Source of the DNA: Pseudomonas sp. ZH-FAD | GTDB lineage: Bacteria; Pseudomonadota; Gammaproteobacteria; Pseudomonadales; Pseudomonadaceae | Reading direction: 5' to 3' | Length of the DNA stretch: 64,000 nt | Assembly (NCBI RefSeq): GCF_002803095.1 | Contig: NZ_PGLR01000008.1 | Location: forward strand, 62,001 to 126,000 | Shown: positions 12,347-29,529 of the stretch, piece by piece | Layout: each line of letters begins with the position of its first letter | Numbering within the stretch: the stretch's first letter is position 1 | The notes under the pieces: model-generated | The model's database searches: none | What the model saw: only the letters and a program-made list of their open reading frames with translations | What the model was told of the DNA's origin: nothing | Translations under genes and position numbers: made by a program

Positions 12347-14230
12347 ATGTCCTTTGCCTCCCTCGGTCTCTCCGAGGCTCTAGTCCGTGCGGTCGAGTCC
12401 GCCGGCTACACCCAACCCACTCCGGTGCAACAGCGGGCCATTCCCGCCGTGTTGCAAGGTCGCGATCTCATGGTGGCGGCCCAGACGGGTACAGGTAAGA
12501 CGGGCGGTTTCGCCCTGCCGATCCTCGAACGCCTGTTTCCGGGCGGTCATCCGGATCGCGAACAACGTCACGGCCCGAAACAACCGCGCGTGCTGGTGCT
12601 GACACCCACCCGCGAACTGGCCGCCCAGGTGCATGACAGCTTCAAGGTCTATGCCCGCGATTTGAAATTCGTCAGCGCCTGCATTTTCGGCGGCGTTGGC
12701 ATGAACCCGCAGGTCCAGGCCCTGGCCAAGGGTGTCGACGTGCTCGTGGCCTGCCCCGGTCGCCTGCTCGACCTGGCCAATCAGAAAGCCATCGACCTGT
12801 CTCATGTCGAAATCCTCGTGCTCGATGAAGCCGACCGCATGCTCGACATGGGTTTCATCCACGACGTCAAGAAGGTGCTGGCCAAACTGCCGGCACAGCG
12901 CCAGAACCTGCTGTTCTCGGCCACCTTCTCCAAGGACATCACCGACCTGGCTGGCAAGCTGCTGCACAACCCCGAGCGCATCGAGGTGACGCCGCCAAAC
13001 ACCACGGTCGAACGCATCGAACAGCGCGTATTCCGCCTGGCCTCCAGCCACAAACGCGCCCTGCTCGCCCACCTGATCACCCAGGGCGCCTGGGAACAGG
13101 TGCTGGTGTTCACCCGCACCAAGCACGGTGCCAACCGCCTCGCCGAGTACCTCGACAAGCATGGTCTGCCGGCTGCCGCGATCCATGGCAACAAGAGCCA
13201 GAATGCGCGCACCAAGGCCCTGGCCGACTTCAAGGCCAACCAGGTACGCATCCTGGTGGCCACCGATATCGCCGCACGCGGCCTGGATATCGACCAACTG
13301 CCGCACGTGGTCAACTTCGAGTTGCCCAACGTCGAGGAAGACTATGTTCACCGCATCGGCCGTACTGGCCGTGCCGGCCGTAGCGGCGAGGCCATCTCGC
13401 TGGTCGCGCCGGACGAAGAGAAGCTGCTGAAAAGCATCGAGCGGATGACCAAGCAGAAGATCCCCGACGGCGATCTGCTGGGCTTCGACGCCAGCACCGT
13501 CGAGGCCGAGCGCCCGGAAACCCGCGAACCGCGCCAGCCGCGCGGGCAGAAGCAAGCCAAGGCGCCGAATGCCCAGGGCGGCGACAAGCCCAAGGGCGAG
13601 CGCAACAACGGTGGGCGCAGAGACAAGGGCAAGGACAGCGGCAAGGATCAGAAAGCCAAGCCGCAGCAGCAAGGCCAGGGCCAGAACCGCCGCGGTCAGC
13701 AGCCGCGCAACCAGAGTCGTGGCGCAGCGCCGGCCATTCCACCCTTGCCTCCGGATCGCGACCCGGAAGAATTCCTCGACGACGAAATCGATAATTTTGG
13801 CAACCGTGCCGATTACGTACCGGTGCAGAACAAGCCACAAGGTCGCGGCCGTCGCTCAGGCGGCGGGTCGGCTGGCAACGGCACTGCTCAGGGCCAAGGC
13901 CAGAGGGCCAACAGCAACAACAGGCAGCCACGCAGCAACACTGGCGCCCCCCCCGGCAAGAATCGTCGTCAAGGTGGCCAGGGTGGTCAGGGCCGTAACG
14001 GCGGTGGTCGTGGCCGACCGGCGGATGGTCGCATCACCTCGCTGGATCGCGACGAGCTGCCACGCGCCGAAGCGGCCGTGCGCAACCCGCGCGAAAAGCA
14101 GCCGATCATCGTGCACAAGGGCTCGCGCCTGGATCGTTTCCCCAGCGCCGAGCAGCTCGACGAGCTGAGCAACAGCACTCGTCCTCGCAGCGAGAAGCCG
14201 GCATTGCTGACGCGTAACCGCGAAGAGTAA
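12347..14230 (+). CDS. rhlE: DEAD-box RNA helicase RhlE with long basic C-terminal tail
   Basis: A 627-residue ATP-dependent RNA helicase. The Q motif ([13 protein letters not shown]), Walker A (AQTGTGKT, 45-52), DEAD box (LDEADRMLD), SAT (LFSATF), and [10 protein letters not shown] are all present. Beyond about residue 385 the protein becomes a roughly 240-residue low-complexity tail rich in Gly, Arg, Lys, Gln and Asn, which in the P. aeruginosa homologue RhlE2 governs RNA binding and protein contacts. The start at 12347 has AGGA 6 bases upstream; the frame is open about 120 bases further up, but without a comparable site. A strong terminator follows. Confidence 0.94.
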   Translation: MSFASLGLSEALVRAVESAGYTQPTPVQQRAIPAVLQGRDLMVAAQTGTGKTGGFALPILERLFPGGHPDREQRHGPKQPRVLVLTPTRELAAQVHDSFKVYARDLKFVSACIFGGVGMNPQVQALAKGVDVLVACPGRLLDLANQKAIDLSHVEILVLDEADRMLDMGFIHDVKKVLAKLPAQRQNLLFSATFSKDITDLAGKLLHNPERIEVTPPNTTVERIEQRVFRLASSHKRALLAHLITQGAWEQVLVFTRTKHGANRLAEYLDKHGLPAAAIHGNKSQNARTKALADFKANQVRILVATDIAARGLDIDQLPHVVNFELPNVEEDYVHRIGRTGRAGRSGEAISLVAPDEEKLLKSIERMTKQKIPDGDLLGFDASTVEAERPETREPRQPRGQKQAKAPNAQGGDKPKGERNNGGRRDKGKDSGKDQKAKPQQQGQGQNRRGQQPRNQSRGAAPAIPPLPPDRDPEEFLDDEIDNFGNRADYVPVQNKPQGRGRRSGGGSAGNGTAQGQGQRANSNNRQPRSNTGAPPGKNRRQGGQGGQGRNGGGRGRPADGRITSLDRDELPRAEAAVRNPREKQPIIVHKGSRLDRFPSAEQLDELSNSTRPRSEKPALLTRNREE

Positions 14231-14245
14231 GCTGCCGCGCTAACG

Positions 14246-14275
14246 AAAACGCCACCCCATGGGGTGGCGTTTTTG
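14246..14275. terminator. Bidirectional rho-independent terminator after rhlE
   Basis: The stem ACGCCACCCC / GGGGTGGCGT has a 2-base loop, A4 on the left and T5 on the right, so it can stop transcription from either side. It separates rhlE from the convergent yceI gene. Confidence 0.9.
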
Positions 14276-14361
14276 TTGCTGCCGGCAGAGTTAGGATAAA
14301 CGGCTAAATAGCCCTCTCCCGCCCTGCGGGCGAATCAGCTGGCCGCAAGCGGCCGTCTTCT

Positions 14362-14937
14362 TTACTGACGAATGCCTTCTACGGAAATGATCAGCTCGAC
14401 GGTTTGCGAAGCCGGGCCGAGATCCATGGAGATGTCGAAGTCCTTCAGCGTCAGAGTGGTGGTGCCTTCGAAGCCAGCGCGGTAGCCACCCCACGGATCC
14501 TTGCCTTCACCAATGAACTTGGCAGCGATCACCACCGGCTTGGTCACGCCGTTCAGGGTCAGGTTGCCGGTCACGTCGGCAGTGCCTTCGCCAGTGGACT
14601 TGACCGAAGTCGATTCGAAGGTGGCAGTAGCGTGCTTGCTCGCATTGAGGAAGTCGGCACTGCGGATGTGCTTGTCACGTTCGGCATGGTTGGTGTCGAC
14701 GCTGGCGGTCTTCAGGGTCACGTTGACTTTGCTGGCCTCGGGGTTAGCGGCATCGAAGCTGAACGTGCCGTCGAAGTCCTTGAAGGTGCCGTACAGCCAG
14801 CTGTAGCCCAGGTGGCTGATCTTGAAATTGACGAAGGCGTGCTGGCCTTGCTTGTCGATGGCGTAATCGGCCGCCATGGCCTGGCCGCCGATCAGAGCGG
14901 AGCCCAGAACCAGTGCAGCGAGGGCGTTCTTCAACAT
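14362..14937 (-). CDS. YceI-family periplasmic protein
   Basis: A 191-residue exported lipocalin-like protein. A signal peptide ([22 protein letters not shown], cleavage after AMA) is followed by [20 protein letters not shown], the usual opening of YceI domains, which bind isoprenoid chains such as ubiquinone in characterised members. AAGGAG lies 9 bases before the ATG. The cytochrome b561 gene lies 61 bases upstream on the same strand; this pairing is common and suggests a quinone or redox role, though the exact function is unknown. Confidence 0.92.
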   Translation of the reverse strand: MLKNALAALVLGSALIGGQAMAADYAIDKQGQHAFVNFKISHLGYSWLYGTFKDFDGTFSFDAANPEASKVNVTLKTASVDTNHAERDKHIRSADFLNASKHATATFESTSVKSTGEGTADVTGNLTLNGVTKPVVIAAKFIGEGKDPWGGYRAGFEGTTTLTLKDFDISMDLGPASQTVELIISVEGIRQ

Positions 14938-14998
14938 GGGGGTGTTCTCCTTGCGAGGTTGTCGATCTAGATGGGCCTTGGCCCGGTTATGAAGTGCT

Positions 14999-15544
14999 TC
15001 AGCGCCCGAACATCCGCAGCAGGGTGCTGTCGCGGTCGATGAAATGGTGTTTGAGAGCGGCCAGGCCATGCAGGCCGGCGAAAATCACCAGACCCCAGGC
15101 CAGGTATTCGTGGATCGTCCCGGCAATGTCTTCCTGTTGGGGTATGCCAGTCAGGGTTGCCGGTACGCTGAACAGGCCAAACACCTCGATCCCGCGGCCA
15201 TCGGCGGTGGAAATCAGGTAGCCGGAGACCATCACACCGAACAGACCGAGATAGAGCACGCCATGACCCAGCTTGGAAGCCAGGCGTGTGAGCCGGCCAT
15301 GGCTGGCCAGGGCTGCCGGCGCTGGGCTGCACAGGCGCCACAACACACGCAGCAACATCACGGCGAACAACAGGATGCCGATGCTCTTGTGCAGGTCAGG
15401 TGCACTCTGGCGCCACGGGTCGTAGTAGCTGAGCCCCACCATCCAGAAGCCGAGGGCGAACAGACCGAACACGACCAACGCCACCAGCCAATGCAGCACG
15501 ACGCTGACCAGACCATAACGAACAGAGGTATTGCGCCATTGCAT
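14999..15544 (-). CDS. Cytochrome b561 family protein
   Basis: A 181-residue inner-membrane protein with four hydrophobic helices. Candidate haem ligands are histidines in [26 protein letters not shown] and [13 protein letters not shown], matching the prokaryotic b561 pattern. It probably moves electrons from ubiquinol to a periplasmic acceptor; superoxide oxidase activity is known for E. coli CybB. The start at 15544 ([11 protein letters not shown]) follows AGGGAAG; the frame is open 81 bases further upstream, but that extension is not hydrophobic and lacks family character. It is the first gene of a two-gene unit with yceI. Confidence 0.9.
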   Translation of the reverse strand: MQWRNTSVRYGLVSVVLHWLVALVVFGLFALGFWMVGLSYYDPWRQSAPDLHKSIGILLFAVMLLRVLWRLCSPAPAALASHGRLTRLASKLGHGVLYLGLFGVMVSGYLISTADGRGIEVFGLFSVPATLTGIPQQEDIAGTIHEYLAWGLVIFAGLHGLAALKHHFIDRDSTLLRMFGR

Positions 15545-15801
15545 GGGATGCTTCCCTAATTCAGTTCCGAGCAAGACTAACGACAAATATATCGATTTAA
15601 AGCGGAAAATTTCGCTATGAAACATCGAGAAATGCGATCTTTCATTTCAGCTTCCTTTCGCCGACCAGTTTAGTTCAACGCGCTCGTTGCAGAGTTCATC
15701 AGCAGCAGAACGGACGGTGCATTGCACCAGACCAGCGGCAGCGACCACGTCTCACTGGCGGCTTCTGGTAGGCTGTGCCGCCGAACCCTGGGAGATTTCG
15801 C

Positions 15802-17205
15802 ATGAGCCTGAACGACCGCTGGATGCAACGCGACCTCGACGTGTTGTGGCACCCCTGCACCCAGATGAAGGATCACGAGCGCCTGCCACTGGTGGCGATT
15901 CGCAAGGCCTCAGGCGTATGGCTGGAGGACTTCGACGGCAAGCGCTACCTGGACGCGGTCAGCTCCTGGTGGGTCAATGTGTTCGGCCACGCCAACCCGC
16001 GCATCAACGCGCGTATTCGCGAGCAGCTGGACAGCCTCGAGCATGTGATGCTCGCCGGCTTTACCCACCAACCGGTCATCGAGCTCTCCGAGCGCCTGGT
16101 GCAGATCACCCCGGCAGGCCTTAACAAGGTGTTCTACGCCGACAACGGTTCCTCAGGCATCGAAGTGGCGTTGAAGATGAGCTTCCACTACTGGCTCAAC
16201 GGCGGCCAAGCGAGCAAGAAGCGCTTCGTCACCCTGAGCAATAGCTATCACGGCGAAACCGTGGCGGCGATGTCGGTGGGCGACGTGTCGCTGTTCACCG
16301 ACACCTACAAACCCCTGCTGCTGGACACCCTCAAGGTGCCCAGCCCGGACTGCTACCTGCGCCCCGAAGGCTTGAGCTGGGAGGCACACTCACGCGCCAT
16401 GTTCGCCCATATGGAACAGACGCTGGCCGAGCATCATCATGAGGTCGCAGCCGTGATCGTCGAGCCGCTGATCCAGGGCGCCGGCGGCATGCGCATGTAC
16501 CACCCGATCTACCTCAGGCTTTTGCGCGAGGCCTGCGACCGCTATGGCGTGCACCTGATCCATGACGAGATTGCCGTCGGCTTCGGCCGCACCGGCACGA
16601 TGTTCGCCTGCGAGCAGGCCGGCATCACCCCGGATTTCCTGGTGCTGTCCAAGGCACTGACCGGTGGTTACCTGCCGATGGCCGCGGTGCTGACCACCGA
16701 TGAGGTCTACAGCGCGTTCTACGACGACTACGCCACCCTGCGCGCCTTCCTTCACTCGCATACCTACACCGGTAACCCGCTGGCCTGCGCCGCTGCGCTG
16801 GCGACCCTGGACATCTTCCGTGATGACGATGTGATCGAGCGCAACAAGGCCCTGGCGGCACGCATGGCCAGCGCCACCGCGCACCTGGCCGAGCACCCGC
16901 ATGTGGCCGAAGTGCGCCAGACCGGCATGGCCCTGGCCATCGAGATGGTGCAGGACAAAGCCAGCAAGACAGCCTACCCCTGGCAGGAACGGCGTGGCCT
17001 GCGTGTCTACCAGCACGCATTGGAACGCGGCGCTTTGCTGCGCCCACTGGGCAGCGTGGTGTATTTCCTGCCGCCCTACGTCATCACGCCCGAGGAAATC
17101 GATTTCCTCGCCGAGGTGGCCAGCGAGGGCATCGATATCGCCACACGCGAATCAGTCAGCGTGGCCGTGGATAACCGCTTTCCCGATCATCGCGATCCGG
17201 GTTGA
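15802..17205 (+). CDS. bioA: Adenosylmethionine-8-amino-7-oxononanoate aminotransferase
   Basis: This 467-residue PLP enzyme of biotin synthesis transfers the amino group of S-adenosylmethionine to KAPA, giving DAPA. The class-III aminotransferase fold is evident: SSWWVNVFGHANPRIN, DNGSSGIEVALKM for the phosphate-binding region, IHDEIAVGFGRTG with the PLP aspartate, and LSKALTGG with lysine 284 as the Schiff-base residue. GGGAG lies 7 bases before the ATG. It stands apart from the other bio genes, and rsmE follows after a 118-base gap. Confidence 0.94.
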   Translation: MSLNDRWMQRDLDVLWHPCTQMKDHERLPLVAIRKASGVWLEDFDGKRYLDAVSSWWVNVFGHANPRINARIREQLDSLEHVMLAGFTHQPVIELSERLVQITPAGLNKVFYADNGSSGIEVALKMSFHYWLNGGQASKKRFVTLSNSYHGETVAAMSVGDVSLFTDTYKPLLLDTLKVPSPDCYLRPEGLSWEAHSRAMFAHMEQTLAEHHHEVAAVIVEPLIQGAGGMRMYHPIYLRLLREACDRYGVHLIHDEIAVGFGRTGTMFACEQAGITPDFLVLSKALTGGYLPMAAVLTTDEVYSAFYDDYATLRAFLHSHTYTGNPLACAAALATLDIFRDDDVIERNKALAARMASATAHLAEHPHVAEVRQTGMALAIEMVQDKASKTAYPWQERRGLRVYQHALERGALLRPLGSVVYFLPPYVITPEEIDFLAEVASEGIDIATRESVSVAVDNRFPDHRDPG

Positions 17206-17216
17206 GCGAAGCCCGG

Positions 17217-17274
17217 TGGGCACGGCGCGCCGTGCGAAAACGCGGCGCCCTTGCCGTAAGGTGCGCCGTGCCCA
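17217..17274. repeat. Inverted repeat between bioA and rsmE
   Basis: TGGGCACGGCGC (17217-17228) and GCGCCGTGCCCA (17263-17274) are exact 12-bp reverse complements separated by 34 bases, which hold smaller GC-rich stems. It resembles the other Pseudomonas intergenic palindromes in the window and lies just after the bioA stop. Confidence 0.75.
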
Positions 17275-17323
17275 TCAGCGCTTTAAACTTGCCGCTTCGA
17301 ACTTACCGCCTGCAGCTACCCTT

Positions 17324-18049
17324 ATGCGCCTATCCCGCTTCTTTATCGATGCCCCGCTCTCCCTCGGCCAACACGACCTGCCCGAGGCGCAGGCCCATTA
17401 CATCGGCCGCGTGCTGCGCCACGCAGTGGGTGACGCCGTGCAGTTGTTCGACGGCAGCGGCCAGGAATACCTCGGCGAGCTGATCGAAGTGGGCAAGAAG
17501 AGCGTGCGCGTCGAACTGCGCGAAGCCATCACCGGGACGAGTGAATCCCCGCTGCGCATCCACCTCGGCCAGGGCCTGTCGCGCGGCGAACGCATGGACT
17601 GGGCCATTCAGAAAGCGACCGAGCTGGGCGCAGCGGAGATCACCCCGATCGTTTCGGCGCGCTGCGAAGTACGCCTGAAGGACGAGCGCGCCGACAAACG
17701 CATGGCCCACTGGCGCCAGGTGGCAATCAGTGCCTGTGAGCAATGCGGCCGCTCGGTGCTGCCGCTGATCAACCCACCGCTGGAACTGGCCACTTGGCTG
17801 CAGCAGGTTGAGGCCGACCTGAAGCTGGTGCTGCACCCGGTCGCTGCTCCCCTGCAAAGCCACGACAAACCGAACAGCCTGGCCTTTCTGATCGGTCCAG
17901 AAGGCGGTTTGAGCGATGCAGAAGTGGATCAGGCCAAGGACGCCGGCTTCCATGCCGCCCGCCTGGGGCCACGCGTTCTGCGCACGGAAACGGCTCCCGT
18001 GGTGGCGCTGAGCGTCGCCCAACAGCTCTGGGGCGACCTCCAGACGTAA
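17324..18049 (+). CDS. rsmE: 16S rRNA (uracil-1498-N3)-methyltransferase
   Basis: A 241-residue SPOUT-class methyltransferase that modifies U1498 of 16S rRNA. It begins MRLSRFFIDAPLSLGQH, has the N-terminal RNA-binding PUA-like part (HYIGRVLRHAVGD), and the C-terminal SAM-binding knot with LIGPEGGLSDAEV and LGPRVLRTETAPV, the diagnostic pair. The start at 17324 fits the family length; the same frame is open hundreds of bases upstream inside bioA but that is a shadow. Confidence 0.95.
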   Translation: MRLSRFFIDAPLSLGQHDLPEAQAHYIGRVLRHAVGDAVQLFDGSGQEYLGELIEVGKKSVRVELREAITGTSESPLRIHLGQGLSRGERMDWAIQKATELGAAEITPIVSARCEVRLKDERADKRMAHWRQVAISACEQCGRSVLPLINPPLELATWLQQVEADLKLVLHPVAAPLQSHDKPNSLAFLIGPEGGLSDAEVDQAKDAGFHAARLGPRVLRTETAPVVALSVAQQLWGDLQT

Positions 18050-18158
18050 AATGTCGCCTTGGCGTAACTAAATGTGACCTCAAGAGATTGCAAGACCGGC
18101 AGTCTTTGTCATGCTCTGCGCGCCGCTCGCACGACCCGCTCACCAGCAATCCACGCGC

Positions 18159-18219
18159 GGCCGAGGCCGGCGCCCCGCAGCGTCGTCCCTCTTCCAATAA
18201 CAAACAACGGGCCTCGGCC
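18159..18219 (+). other. GC-rich stem in the leader of the alanine symporter gene
   Basis: GGCCGAGGCC (18159-18168) and GGCCTCGGCC (18210-18219) are exact 10-bp complements with a 41-base loop that includes an A/C-rich CAATAACAAACAAC stretch. It lies 37 bases before the symporter start. It could be a structured leader or just another palindromic repeat; no known riboswitch class is recognised. Confidence 0.4.
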
Positions 18220-18255
18220 CCGCCCAAAAGGCGGCCGCGTGCCCAGGAGCATTGC

Positions 18256-19737
18256 ATGAACGAACTGGTCTCGACCCTAAACGGTCTGGTCTGGAGCCCG
18301 GCGCTGATCTATCTATGTCTTGGCGTTGGTCTCTACTTTTCCCTGCGCGGCCGCTTTCTACAGGTTCGCCACTTCAAAGAAATGATTCGTCTGATGTTCA
18401 CCGGCAAGACCGATGAACATGGCATCACCTCCTTCCAGGCATTGACCATGACCCTCGCTGGTCGCGTCGGTACCGGCAACATCGCCGGTGTGGCCACTGC
18501 GATCACCTTCGGTGGTCCGGGTGCCGTGTTCTGGATGTGGATGGTGGCGTTCCTCGGCGCCAGCTCGGCATTCGTCGAGTCCACCCTCGGTCAGGTCTAC
18601 AAGGAAAAGCTCAACGGTGAATACCGTGGCGGTCCGGCCTTCTACATCGAGCGTGGCCTGGGTCTGAAGTGGTACGCCTGGCTGTTCGCCGTGGTTACCG
18701 TGTTCGCCTGCGGCCTGCTGCTGCCAGGCGTACAGGCCAACTCCATCGCCTCCAGCGTGAATACCGCCTTCGGTATCGACCCGAACGTGACTGCAGCTGT
18801 GCTGGCCGTGCTGATCGGCCTGATCATCTTCGGCGGCGTCAAGCGTATCGCCCACTTCACCCAGGTGGTCGTACCGTTCATGGCGCTGGGCTACATCCTG
18901 GTAGCGCTGGTGATCATCCTGCTGAACATCGAGAAGCTGCCGGAAGTCGTGCTGCTGATCGTCAAGAGCGCCTTCGGCCTCGAAGCCGGTTTCGGTGCCA
19001 TCGTCGGCATGGCCATCCAGTGGGGCGTCAAGCGCGGTGTCTACTCCAACGAAGCAGGCCAGGGTACCGGTCCGCACGCTTCGTCGGCCGCAGCGGTCAG
19101 CCACCCGGCCAAGCAGGGCCTGGTTCAGGGCTTCTCGGTCTACATCGACACCCTGTTCGTCTGCTCCGCCACCGCCTTCATGCTGCTGATCACTGGTCAG
19201 TACAACGTGCAGGCCCCGGATGGCAGCGCGATATTCACCGGTATCGCTGGCGTAGCGGCAGGCCCGGGCTACGTGCAGACCGCGATGGAGAACATGATGC
19301 CCGGCTTCGGTAACGCCTTCGTTGCCATCGCCCTGTTCTTCTTCGCCTTCACCACCATCCTGGCGTACTACTACATCGCCGAAACCAACATTGCCTACAT
19401 CAACCGCAAGGTGAAGCGTCCCATCCTCACCCTGCTGCTGAAGTTCGGCATCATCGCGGCTACCGTGTACGGCACCGTGCACACTGCCACCTTCGCCTGG
19501 GACCTGGGTGATCTCGGCGTCGGCCTGATGGCCTGGCTGAACATCATCGCCATCCTGCTCATGCACAAGGTCGCCTACAAGTGCCTGAAGGACTACGAGC
19601 AGCAGTTGGACGAGGGCAAGGACCCGGTCTTCCATCCGGAGAAGCTCGGTATCAAGAATGCCGACTACTGGGGCAGCAGCACCTCGGAAGACAACCTGAC
19701 GGCCGAGAACGGCGAAGCGCAGCAACCGCAGCGCTGA
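18256..19737 (+). CDS. Sodium:alanine symporter (AGCS family)
   Basis: A 493-residue inner-membrane transporter with about 11 membrane spans that imports alanine or glycine with sodium. The family signature is clear: LAGRVGTGNIAGVATAITFG, GGPAFYIERGLG, NEAGQGTGPHASSAAAVSHP and YYYIAETNIAYI. AGGAG is 6 bases before the ATG at 18256; the open frame upstream is not coding in appearance. A bidirectional terminator follows, closing the unit against the Chp cluster. Confidence 0.94.
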   Translation: MNELVSTLNGLVWSPALIYLCLGVGLYFSLRGRFLQVRHFKEMIRLMFTGKTDEHGITSFQALTMTLAGRVGTGNIAGVATAITFGGPGAVFWMWMVAFLGASSAFVESTLGQVYKEKLNGEYRGGPAFYIERGLGLKWYAWLFAVVTVFACGLLLPGVQANSIASSVNTAFGIDPNVTAAVLAVLIGLIIFGGVKRIAHFTQVVVPFMALGYILVALVIILLNIEKLPEVVLLIVKSAFGLEAGFGAIVGMAIQWGVKRGVYSNEAGQGTGPHASSAAAVSHPAKQGLVQGFSVYIDTLFVCSATAFMLLITGQYNVQAPDGSAIFTGIAGVAAGPGYVQTAMENMMPGFGNAFVAIALFFFAFTTILAYYYIAETNIAYINRKVKRPILTLLLKFGIIAATVYGTVHTATFAWDLGDLGVGLMAWLNIIAILLMHKVAYKCLKDYEQQLDEGKDPVFHPEKLGIKNADYWGSSTSEDNLTAENGEAQQPQR

Positions 19738-19756
19738 TAGCCGCACAGCAGTAACG

Positions 19757-19786
19757 AAAAAGCCCCGGCCAGTGCCGGGGCTTTTT
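19757..19786. terminator. Bidirectional rho-independent terminator
   Basis: AGCCCCGGC and GCCGGGGCT pair around CAGT, with A5 before and T5 after. It lies between the symporter and the convergent chpC and can end both transcripts. Confidence 0.93.
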
Positions 19787-19817
19787 CATGGGCGATGTGA
19801 TCGCGCCGGGTCTCGGT

Positions 19818-20288
19818 TCAGATCAGGCCGACATCGGCGAGCAGTTGTTCCAGTGCGGCCAGATCGGGAATACGCACCACCTCCTCACCGACGCGCGCCG
19901 CCCCCAGTTCCAGAGGCGCCAGCTCGACATCGGCGCCTTGCAGCTCGCTGCCGACCTTCAGCGAGCGCGGAATACCCTGCACCAGCAGCGCGATGAACTT
20001 GACCTTGGGGCGGCCGCCCAGAGCGTTGATCACCGCAACGCGGGCACCACTGGCGACATGTGCCTGGCCGCCGCTGGCGGCCTCGAAGGAGAGCAGCGGC
20101 AAGCGCAGATCACGCCAGGCGATCTGGCCGAGAAACCAGTCGGGAGTGCCTTCAGTGACCTGCGGCGCGCGATAGGGAATCAGCTCCGCCACCGCCACGT
20201 TGGGCAGCAGCAGGGTGCGGTCGGCCAGAGGCACCAGCAAGCCGGTGAGACTGGCGGCGCTGTTCTGGGTGGCGACGGCTTGGCTCAT
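19818..20288 (-). CDS. chpC: CheW-like coupling protein ChpC
   Basis: A 156-residue CheW-domain protein, one of two couplers of the Pil-Chp system. In P. aeruginosa ChpC links specific inputs to the ChpA kinase and is not essential for basal twitching. It shows the CheW barrel pattern (LLVPLADRTLLLPNVAVAEL, GQIAWRDLRLPLLSFE). AGGAC lies 6 bases before the ATG at 20288. It is the last gene of the cluster, 10 bases after chpB, and ends before a terminator. Confidence 0.9.
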   Translation of the reverse strand: MSQAVATQNSAASLTGLLVPLADRTLLLPNVAVAELIPYRAPQVTEGTPDWFLGQIAWRDLRLPLLSFEAASGGQAHVASGARVAVINALGGRPKVKFIALLVQGIPRSLKVGSELQGADVELAPLELGAARVGEEVVRIPDLAALEQLLADVGLI

Positions 20289-20298
20289 TGAAACGTCC

Positions 20299-21314
20299 TC
20301 AACTGCAATGTTCGGCGAGGTGATTGACCAGCGCCACGGCCAGCTCACGCGGGTCGGCACTGAAGCTGCTGTAACCGCCTTCGCGCAGGCTGTCGGGCAT
20401 GCTCGGACTGGCGCAGCTGTCGGCGCGCTGGGTCCAGATCACGCCACCCTGGCGTTTGACGTAGGCGGCGGCGGCGCTGCCATCGCTGCCCATGCCGCTG
20501 AACACGATCACGCCGCACTGGGCAGCGAACTGCTGCGCCAGGTTGAGCATCATCTGATCGATGGAAGGACTGTAGGGCTCTGGCCAGCCGCGTTCGGCGA
20601 TCTGCATTGCGCCGTCTTCGGCAAAACCCAGCTCGTTGCTGATCGGCACCACCACCACCTCACCACAACGCACCGGGTCGCCATGACGTGCCGAATTGAC
20701 GTGCCACTGACTGTGCCGACCGACCGCCTGCGGCAATGCCGCCTCGAAACTGGCGTCGATGTGTTGGGCATAGATAAAGCCGATGGGCAGGCCGCCCGGC
20801 AGGGCATCGAGAAATGCCTTGACCGCCGCTGGACCACCCAGCGAGGCAGCCAGCAACCATACCTGACGGGCCGGCTCGCCAGCTTGCAACGGCGTATTGG
20901 CCAGTGCTTGTGGCAGCTCCAGGCGTGCCGGACGCTGTGCTTCGTCGAGCAGTGCCTGCAGGCTCGGCCCGACCGCCTGGGTCGGATCGCCGACCAGGCG
21001 CTTGAGCTTGCCGAACAGGCTGCGCTCCCAACGCGGGTAGTTCTCCGAATGGCGCTCGGGGGCATGGCCCTCGCCGAACAGCACCGGGGCGCTGGCACGC
21101 TCGAGCAGGCTGTCGACCAGCGGCGAATCTTCCGACTGGGCCAGGTCCACCAGCCACAGGTCGGTCTCGCAGGCTGCCAGCTGCTCCTCATCGAGCCGCG
21201 CCGGGTCGCTGTTGAGCACCACCTGATAACCACCACCGGCCAATGCCTGCTGCAACACATGGCGCTGCAGCGAGGTGTCGGCGATTACTGCGATACGCGC
21301 GGAGGTTTTGTCTG

Positions 21315-21318
<4 letters not shown>
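20299..21318 (-). CDS. chpB: Methylesterase ChpB (CheB-like)
   Basis: A 339-residue CheB-type methylesterase that removes methyl groups from the PilJ receptor. The catalytic triad is visible as Ser159 (AASLGG), His186 (YAQHID) and Asp279 (GMGSDG). The first 120 residues resemble a receiver-like domain but lack an obvious acidic pocket and phospho-acceptor context, so phosphorylation control may be lost or altered. Its start overlaps the chpA stop by 4 bases, giving coupled translation. Confidence 0.92.
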
Positions 21319-28583
<7,265 letters not shown>

Positions 28584-28608
28584 AGCCACTCCACTCATAA
28601 ACTTGGCC

Positions 28609-29487
28609 TTATCCCTTGCGGGTAAACGCCAGAACTCGCTCGTCGGCCACCGGCACCAGTTGCGGGTGCTGCCAACCGGCTACTTCGCCCACGCCCACGA
28701 CCAGCAGGCCACCCGGCGCCAGGCTTTCGGCCAGGCGATTGAGGATGTCGCGGCGACGCCAGCGGCGGAAATAGATCAGCAAGTTCTGACAGAAAATCAC
28801 ATCCATGCCGGACATCGGCGCCTTGGCCAGTTCCAACACATTGAGCTTGGCGCAGCACACACGCGCTGCCAGGCTCGGTACCACCTTGAAGCGTCCATCG
28901 GCCTGAGCGAGAAAGTAGCGCTCGCGCAGCTCGTCACTTACCTGCTCCAGGCGTCGCGCCGAGTAGCACGCCTCGCGTGCCTTGCTCAGTGCCCCCTGGC
29001 TGATATCCGTACCGGTCACCGCGAAGTGTTCGGGCAACTCACTGCCTTGCAGAACCTCCGCAGCCTGAATCGCCAGCGAATACGGCTCTTCACCACTGGA
29101 GCAACCCACGCTCCACAGTTCCCAGGGTTTGCCCAGGCCTGCCGCCAGACGCTCCTGCAAGTACTGCGAGAGCACCTCGAAGGACGGTGGGTGGCGGAAG
29201 AAGCGGGTTTCCTGCACGGTCAGACGATCCAGCAGGGTCGACCACTCCACCGCACCACGCGGCCCGTCGGTGACCTGACGGTAATAGCTGGCATAATCCG
29301 TGATGCCCAGTTCGCGCATGCGCGCACTCAGATTGGTCTGCAGAAAGGCGCGCCGCTGCTCGCTGATCACCACACCGGTACGCGCCTCGAGCAGCGTCTG
29401 CCAGTCGTGAAAATCGGCTTGCGACATATCGGCCACCGGGCGCAATGCCCAAACGCCCGCTGACTGCATACCTTCGCCCTGAGTCAT
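28609..29487 (-). CDS. pilK: Chemotaxis methyltransferase PilK (CheR-like)
   Basis: A 292-residue SAM-dependent methyltransferase that methylates glutamates on the PilJ receptor. An N-terminal helical domain (about residues 20-90) precedes the SAM-binding core with VGCSSGEEPYSLAI, GTDISQGAL and CQNLLIYFRRW, all typical of CheR. The start codon ATG at 29487 has no good Shine-Dalgarno; it lies just after a 10-bp intercistronic hairpin, so its translation may depend on pilJ. A second in-frame ATG at 29469 is an alternative start. Confidence 0.92.
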   Translation of the reverse strand: MTQGEGMQSAGVWALRPVADMSQADFHDWQTLLEARTGVVISEQRRAFLQTNLSARMRELGITDYASYYRQVTDGPRGAVEWSTLLDRLTVQETRFFRHPPSFEVLSQYLQERLAAGLGKPWELWSVGCSSGEEPYSLAIQAAEVLQGSELPEHFAVTGTDISQGALSKAREACYSARRLEQVSDELRERYFLAQADGRFKVVPSLAARVCCAKLNVLELAKAPMSGMDVIFCQNLLIYFRRWRRRDILNRLAESLAPGGLLVVGVGEVAGWQHPQLVPVADERVLAFTRKG

Positions 29488-29496
29488 GGCTGTGTA

Positions 29497-29520
29497 GCGA
29501 AGGCTGCCGACAGCCTTCGC
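29497..29520. other. Intercistronic hairpin between pilJ and pilK
   Basis: GCGAAGGCTG (29497-29506) and CAGCCTTCGC (29511-29520) are exact complements with a 4-base loop. The stem sits 9 bases after pilJ ends and 9 bases before the pilK ATG on the minus-strand transcript. It has no T-run, so a processing or translation-tuning role is more likely than termination. Confidence 0.6.
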
Positions 29521-29529
29521 ACTCCTTTA

